Positions 6,200-9,629 of a stretch of DNA of 9,629 nucleotides are shown piece by piece (position 1 is the first letter of the stretch; each line of letters begins with the position of its first letter). The stretch spans positions 1-9,629 of the forward strand of contig CAMWNY010000077.1 in assembly GCA_947175775.1 (NCBI GenBank), read 5' to 3'. This DNA is from an uncultured Lachnospiraceae bacterium. Lineage in GTDB: Bacteria; Bacillota; Clostridia; Lachnospirales; Lachnospiraceae. Position numbers and translations under genes: made by a program. The notes below the pieces were generated by a model that was not told the origin of the DNA, searched no databases, and was given only the letters and a program-made list of their open reading frames with translations.

Positions 6200-6592
6200 A
6201 AATCATTTCAATATCCAATTTTTTTCCTCTTTCTCGGCATTTTCTTTTTTTCTTCTTTGTACCATCCATTTTTATTTGCCGAATTTTTTATGGTACTCTT
6301 TTTTATTCCGGTTTTTACGTCCTCTTTGTGTTCCTTTCATCTGATTACTCTCTCTGAAACATTCTCTTAATCTTTTCCTATGTGTACAATCCTCTTAAAT
6401 ACACATCCTCTCATTCTCATATTCGTTAAGGATTTTCATTTTCATCAGATTAAGGTTCGTGTTCATCCAATGGACTCATCTCCTTTCTTAAGAATACTCT
6501 TTATCGCTATTGTTTACGGTTTCCGAAAATATATAGGATAAAGCTGAAAGATTAAAGGTATCTTTTGTGCTTTTTTGTTTTTTCTTTGGTGT
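6200..6592 (-). ncRNA. Candidate leader or small RNA in a geneless stretch
   Basis: No convincing protein gene lies between 6039 and 6830. On the minus strand a promoter-like sequence (6599-6627) leads into this purine-rich stretch, which ends at a terminator-like stem (6156-6199). It contains two perfect 7-base hairpins, ATGTGTA/TACACAT (6380-6386 with 6400-6406) and GTACCAT/ATGGTAC (6259-6265 with 6290-6296), and an imperfect direct repeat near 6425-6470. Two very short basic frames occur: 6272-6340, 22 residues, beginning MKGTQRGRKNRNKK, and 6198-6269, 23 residues, beginning MDGTKKKKRKCRERGKK. Neither has a good ribosome site. I see no T-box or other named riboswitch motif. The stretch may be a leader of the aminotransferase gene, an independent small RNA, or a decayed gene. 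Confidence 0.35.
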
Positions 6593-6598
6593 GATTGT

Positions 6599-6627
6599 AG
6601 AATAACATCATTTGCAGGATATTTCAA
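6599..6627 (-). promoter_or_regulatory. Sigma-A-like promoter reading leftward
   Basis: On the minus strand TTGAAA (6622-6627; 5 of 6 to consensus), a 17-base spacer, then TATTCT (6599-6604; 4 of 6) preceded by an extended TGT. This is among the best sigma-A-like matches in the window. Transcription would start near 6592 and run toward the aminotransferase. It is divergent from the CarD-like gene. Confidence 0.5.
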
Positions 6628-6755
6628 GAGGTTTTCAGGATTTTTCTCAATACTGTCGTTTTGCACATCAGCTTTCAGTTATTTCGTATAATATTTTCTG
6701 AATTTTCCGACTATTGCTGCCGTTCCGTCCCACTAACCGGCAAATCCGCTTACAT

Positions 6756-6784
6756 TTGCAGAAAAAAGATTTTTGTCGTATACT
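6756..6784 (+). promoter_or_regulatory. Possible promoter of the CarD-like gene
   Basis: TTGCAG (6756-6761), 17 bases, TATACT (6779-6784). The -10 is good and the -35 half-matches. It would give a leader of about 40 bases before the TTG start. A perfect TATAAT at 6687-6692 is an alternative but has no -35 at proper spacing. Confidence 0.4.
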
Positions 6785-6830
6785 GGAGAAAACACAACAA
6801 ACAATACCAAAATCTTACGGAGGGATACTC

Positions 6831-7124
6831 TTGTTTCAAAAGAAAGATGTCATATACAGTGAAACCATCGGCGTATGTATCGTTGAAGACATTGTAAAGC
6901 TTGCGGACAGCCGAAAAGATACCTATAGCTATTATCTGCTGCGCTCCGCTTTTGATCAAACAAAAAAAGCCTACATTCCTGTAGAAAACCATACCGTTAA
7001 ACTGCGCACACTGATCAGCGCAGAAGAAGCACAGGCACTTAAGAATAGCGAGGAATTTGACCGGTGCAGTCAAACCATAAAAGACGAAGCGCAATATGTA
7101 CTCCAAAATCAAGCAGGGAAATGA
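6831..7124 (+). CDS. Short CarD-like protein with only the RNA polymerase-interacting domain
   Basis: A 97-residue protein resembling the N-terminal Tudor-like domain of CarD/CdnL and TRCF (CarD_CdnL_TRCF family), which binds the RNA polymerase beta subunit. The match covers residues 2-70: FQKKDVIYSETIGVCIVEDI, then YSYYLLRSAF (32-41), KKAYIPVENHTVKLRTLIS (45-63) and the start of the helix AEEAQAL. Typical CarD proteins are about 150-160 residues, with a C-terminal helical DNA-binding domain of 80-90 residues; here only some 27 residues follow, so that domain is absent. The sequence between the stop and the trxA hairpin is too short to hold it, so a simple frameshift does not explain the loss. 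I chose a TTG start at 6831-6833 because GGAGG lies 7 bases ahead and the domain begins there; an upstream ATG at 6714 gives 39 non-family residues. The role is probably modulation of transcription, or competition with full-length CarD; this is inference. Confidence 0.78.
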   Translation: MFQKKDVIYSETIGVCIVEDIVKLADSRKDTYSYYLLRSAFDQTKKAYIPVENHTVKLRTLISAEEAQALKNSEEFDRCSQTIKDEAQYVLQNQAGK

Positions 7125-7153
7125 CCTTCTCCCTTGCCCGTATGCATAAAAAT

Positions 7154-7179
7154 CCCCCAAATCATTCCTGACTTGGGGG
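7154..7179 (-). terminator. Terminator of the trxA operon
   Basis: Arms CCCCCAAATCA (7154-7164) and TGACTTGGGGG (7169-7179) pair over 11 positions with one mismatch and a 4-base loop. On the minus strand the stem is followed by ATTTTTATG, a proper T tail, 17 bases after the trxA stop. On the plus strand, for the convergent CarD-like gene, there is no T run; instead the G tract extends to eight bases (7175-7182). Confidence 0.85.
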
Positions 7180-7196
7180 GGGTATTATCCAGTTGC

Positions 7197-7511
7197 TTAC
7201 GCAATATGTGCGCCAATAAACGCCTTGAGCTTCTCCTTCGACTGAAATCCCACACTTCTGTCCGCAATTTCACCATTTTTAAAAATGACAAGCGCCGGAA
7301 TATTTTGAATGCCATACTTCAATGCAAGCTCATCATTGGCGTCAACATCCGCATTAAAAAAGCCCAGCTTTCCTGCAAACTCCTCAGAAATCTCCTCAAG
7401 CACCGGTGCAAGCATCTTACACGGACCGCACCACGTTGCGGAAAAGTCTACCAATGCAAGACTACTTTCAAGCGCTTCACTCATATTGTTGTTTTCAATT
7501 TTCTTTACCAT
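7197..7511 (-). CDS. trxA: Thioredoxin
   Basis: A 104-residue classical thioredoxin, a cytoplasmic disulfide reductase. It has the buried Asp22 (VDFSATWC), active site WCGPCK with Cys28 and Cys31, and cis-proline Pro72 in QNIPALVIF, followed by the KNGE turn and C-terminal helix SKEKLKAFIG. The ATG at 7509-7511 is chosen because GGAGG lies 5 bases ahead; an in-frame ATG at 7521-7523 overlaps that ribosome site and has none of its own. It begins 42 bases after the unknown 197-residue gene on the same strand and is followed at once by a terminator, so it is probably the last gene of that operon. Linking a thioredoxin to the two unknown helical proteins may be incidental, since the first of them has only two cysteines. 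Confidence 0.96.
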   Translation of the reverse strand: MVKKIENNNMSEALESSLALVDFSATWCGPCKMLAPVLEEISEEFAGKLGFFNADVDANDELALKYGIQNIPALVIFKNGEIADRSVGFQSKEKLKAFIGAHIA

Positions 7512-7553
7512 GTTTTCCTCCATTCTGTTAAAAGCAACTGTTTGTCCACACTT

Positions 7554-8147
7554 TTATACGTTTTGGGCAATGGGCAGAGTACCAAGCGTCCCCAAATCCT
7601 CCGGCTCCCCGACAGATGTTTCTGCATTTTCTGCCGCTCCCTCGGGATCGTATTCCTGCCTTTCTTCCTCATCACCCCAAAGTGAATCATATTCTTCTTT
7701 CTTATCCTTCATCTTGTTCATCATCGCAAGATTTTTTGCCGCCATGTATAATTCCATACTGTATTCCATGACTTTTTTCTCATCGCTTGCCGGCACCCGC
7801 GCACCTCTTCCAATGCGGCGCGCCGTTTCCATAATGCGCCCCATTTCCAAGGCAGCGTCTTCCATTGCATCCTTCTGCTGCTTGGACGCCTCTGCATTAA
7901 AAACAGACACATATTGCTGCGTCAACCTGTCAAGCACTTCCTGATTTTCATCAAATTTCTCATTCAATGCACCAATGGAAAGCTCTAAAGTTGCTGCCTC
8001 ATTTGCGTAGATTTCCCTCTTTTCCAAATCAAAAGTCGTCTCGGCTTTTTTATCCAGCTCCTCTTTTTTCTTTAAAAGCGTTCTGCGCCGGTCAATAATC
8101 GTCGCACGCTGTGCACGGTATAATTTCTGTGCGTCTCCGACTTTCAT
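7554..8147 (-). CDS. Uncharacterised charged helical protein (197 residues)
   Basis: I do not recognise a named family. The protein is soluble and nearly all helical. Residues 1-115 are Lys/Arg/Glu/Gln-rich, with heptad-like spacing (about 8-38 and 48-92) that predicts coiled coil. A conserved-looking core follows, RIMETARRIGRGARVPASD (104-122), then EKKVMEYSMELYMAAKNLAMM (123-143). The last 45 residues are acidic and probably disordered (DSLWGDEEERQEYDPEG and beyond). It has no cysteine, signal peptide or membrane segment. The ATG has AAGGA 9 bases ahead. It starts 28 bases after the 439-residue gene, which has a similar acidic tail, and 42 bases before trxA. The pair probably work together; given the sigma-28-like promoter at the operon head, a motility- or flagellum-associated role is a reasonable guess, not a demonstration. 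Confidence 0.75.
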   Translation of the reverse strand: MKVGDAQKLYRAQRATIIDRRRTLLKKKEELDKKAETTFDLEKREIYANEAATLELSIGALNEKFDENQEVLDRLTQQYVSVFNAEASKQQKDAMEDAALEMGRIMETARRIGRGARVPASDEKKVMEYSMELYMAAKNLAMMNKMKDKKEEYDSLWGDEEERQEYDPEGAAENAETSVGEPEDLGTLGTLPIAQNV

Positions 8148-8175
8148 ATGATCACATCCTTTTGAAACGTTCCCA

Positions 8176-9495
8176 CTATCCTTGTGTTACAATTATTTTT
8201 TCTTTAACGTTCTCCTCTTCGGGTGTCTTAGGGTTTTCTTCAGCTTCCTCCGGCTCTTCCGTTGGATTCAGTAATTCTCCGATTTCCTTTTCTTCTTCGT
8301 CCTTTTCCTCCTCGGACTCTACATGGTCTATATCGTTCCTATCGTCAATTAAATCTTTTACTTCGTCTGCAAGCTCCTGTGACGACTCGTCAAGCTTGCC
8401 CTGGGAAGCCTCGTTGAACGCAGCGTCCACTGCCGACTGTATCATGCTGTTTTTCGTTTCCACCATGCCTTGAAGCGGATTCATTGCAATGTGGTCGCTT
8501 TTGCACTCCTTCGCATCTTTGACCATCTGCATACCGCGTCGTCTGTAATAAGAAACATCACTGTCTTTTTCCACCATAAAACGATAGGACTCTAGTGCCA
8601 CCTTTTTCTCTTCCTCGGAATAATCCGCGCCAAGCAGTATTTCCAATTCGCGGTGTGCTTTTGGCGCCATTTTCAATCCATATCTGAATACAGCCTCCCT
8701 TTTTTCCTCATCTGACATATTCTCATCACTGATCAGCTCTCTTAAGCTTTCCGACTCGTCAGCAGCTTTCTGCGCAATATCGTCTGCTTTTGCAAGATTC
8801 CGAAGACCTTCTTCCTGCAGTTCGTTAATCAATCCGACTACATCCATTTCCCGTTTCATCGAAGACGCGGCAAACTGCGCCGCTGAATTATTAATCATGT
8901 CGCTTATATTTTTTTCCTTCTTATCGCCGCTTTCTTCACTCTGACCGTCTTCGCGTTCTTCTTCTGTCTTCTCAGACTCCTCAATACTCTTTAACATAAC
9001 AAGCAAATCCCGGTTTTTCTGATCAATCTCATCCTGCATTTCCGAAGACTGCATTGCCATCTGCTGCGCTTCTTTTGCCTTCCTTTGGTTCTCCTCTATC
9101 TGCTTTTGCTTCTGATCGCGCATCTCACGGATAACTTGTTGCTTTCTCTTAATGGTATCCGAATCTTCGCCTGCCATATTAGAGTTCTGCATCGATTTTA
9201 TAATCTTATCTATTTCCCCAATTAAGTTCAAATATTCGTTCTGCGTTTCATCTGCCTGTTTTGACTGCTCCTGCTGACGCAGCATCATCTTCTCAGTCTT
9301 TAAACTCTGAGCGCTCTTTTCCACGTGTTTGTCCTGCTCCTGCCTGCTTAGTTTTCTGCCCTCTTTCGAAATCGTAACTTTGCACTGTGGCGTATCAAAA
9401 GCACCGCCCGGCTTCTGCGCAGGTTGATGTTGTTTTTGACTCGCTTTTCCGACTACTACATTGATATTGTTTTCCGTAAACATTTTAATTTGCAT
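8176..9495 (-). CDS. Uncharacterised long charged helical protein (439 residues)
   Basis: I do not recognise a named family. An N-terminal low-complexity Gln/Lys segment leads to CKVTISKEGRKLS (38-50), similar to short 'VTIS-x-EGR' motifs seen near the N-termini of some Lachnospiraceae proteins. Residues about 50-175 are strongly predicted coiled coil (QEQ, KQKQIEENQRKAKEAQQ). An acidic linker covers 175-195. A helical region, 196-385, contains ISDMINNSAAQFAASSMKREMD (197-218), YSEEEKKVALESYRFMVEKD (292-311) and DVSYYRRRGMQMV (313-325). The tail (392-430) is almost wholly Glu/Asp/Pro. No signal peptide or membrane segment is visible; cysteines are at 38 and 331. I chose the ATG at 9493-9495 with AGGTGGGG ahead; an in-frame GTG at 9505-9507 behind AAAGGA is possible and would add four residues. 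It is the first gene of a likely operon with the 197-residue gene and trxA, under a sigma-28-like promoter. Confidence 0.75.
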   Translation of the reverse strand: MQIKMFTENNINVVVGKASQKQHQPAQKPGGAFDTPQCKVTISKEGRKLSRQEQDKHVEKSAQSLKTEKMMLRQQEQSKQADETQNEYLNLIGEIDKIIKSMQNSNMAGEDSDTIKRKQQVIREMRDQKQKQIEENQRKAKEAQQMAMQSSEMQDEIDQKNRDLLVMLKSIEESEKTEEEREDGQSEESGDKKEKNISDMINNSAAQFAASSMKREMDVVGLINELQEEGLRNLAKADDIAQKAADESESLRELISDENMSDEEKREAVFRYGLKMAPKAHRELEILLGADYSEEEKKVALESYRFMVEKDSDVSYYRRRGMQMVKDAKECKSDHIAMNPLQGMVETKNSMIQSAVDAAFNEASQGKLDESSQELADEVKDLIDDRNDIDHVESEEEKDEEEKEIGELLNPTEEPEEAEENPKTPEEENVKEKIIVTQG

Positions 9496-9592
9496 AAAAC
9501 ACCCCACCTCATTCCTTTGAAATTTATTTGCAATTCCGTTTGCTTCTTTTATCCTATATATATCTTATTATAAAAATTTATAATTTAAATAT

Positions 9593-9620
9593 ATATCGGC
9601 AAACTACCGCATTTTTTTTA
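9593..9620 (-). promoter_or_regulatory. Sigma-28 (SigD/FliA)-like promoter
   Basis: On the minus strand GCCGATAT (9593-9600) matches the flagellar/motility sigma-28 -10 consensus GCCGATAA at 7 of 8 bases. TAAA (9617-9620) lies 16 bases upstream; the A tract also allows AAAA at the canonical 15. The start would fall near 9586, giving a leader of about 90 bases before the ATG at 9495. The surroundings are very AT-rich, so a sigma-A promoter using TATAAT-like sequence nearer the gene is possible. Confidence 0.6.
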
Positions 9621-9629
9621 CCTTTTGAC

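Noticed and set aside
6250..6270. GGATGGTAC on the minus strand as a T-box core
   Set aside because: The T-box consensus needs GGGTGGNACCGCG; the CCGCG half and the specifier structure are missing.
6200..6330. A 42-codon stop-to-stop minus-strand frame ending PRKRKKIGY, as a possible gene remnant
   Set aside because: It has no usable start codon or ribosome site, and the Lys-rich content is what purine-rich sequence gives by chance.
6597..6602. TAGAAT as a plus-strand -10 with TTGTTT 17 bases upstream
   Set aside because: The -35 is only a T-run half-match, and the site is over 220 bases from the CarD-like start; the promoter at 6756-6784 is closer and at least as good.
7175..7182. Run of eight G residues as a phase-variable tract
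   Set aside because: It lies in the hairpin between convergent genes, not in a coding or promoter region, so length change would have no obvious switching effect.
7134..7944. Open frames of 183 and 211 codons on the plus strand opposite trxA and the 197-residue gene
   Set aside because: They are antisense to thioredoxin and its neighbour, Ser/Leu/Phe-rich, and show no domain or ribosome site.

Overview
The window looks like a chromosomal segment of a spore-forming, probably motile clostridial Firmicute, most likely a Lachnospiraceae member (Roseburia/Butyrivibrio type). This is inferred from five things: an hrcA-grpE heat-shock order with a perfect CIRCE operator, cotJ spore-coat genes, strong AGGAGG-type ribosome sites, several UUG starts, and a sigma-28 (SigD/FliA)-like -10 box at the right edge. 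No rRNA, tRNA, IS element, prophage or CRISPR array was seen.

Layout, left to right. (1) 1-1330, minus strand: the start of grpE and all of hrcA, with a promoter-like sequence and a CIRCE operator ahead of hrcA. (2) 1430-2518, minus strand: an AT-rich three-gene run made of a small unknown protein, a VapD-family ribonuclease overlapping it by 4 bp, and a KdgF-like cupin. The first two look like an acquired toxin-antitoxin pair. (3) 2754-3854, plus strand: a cotJ spore-coat operon in which CotJA and CotJB are fused into one polypeptide, followed by the manganese-catalase-like CotJC. A bidirectional terminator separates it from (4) 3910-6038, minus strand: uppP (undecaprenyl-diphosphatase, envelope lipid recycling) and a class I PLP aminotransferase. 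(5) 6039-6830: nearly 800 bases without a convincing protein gene. On the minus strand this stretch has a good promoter, several hairpins, two tiny Lys/Arg-rich frames and a terminator-like stem about 117 bases before the aminotransferase. It may be an attenuated leader or a small RNA. (6) 6831-7124, plus strand: a 97-residue CarD-like protein that keeps only the RNA-polymerase-interacting domain. (7) 7197-9495, minus strand: two uncharacterised charged, helical proteins followed by thioredoxin (trxA), apparently one operon, with a sigma-28-like promoter at its head.

Most of the window is housekeeping or sporulation content. The parts that merit attention are the sigma-28-type control of the unknown helical protein pair, the RID-only CarD-like protein, the structured minus-strand leader, the CotJA-CotJB fusion and the VapD pair. 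All functional statements come from reading motifs and family resemblance by eye; no database search was run.
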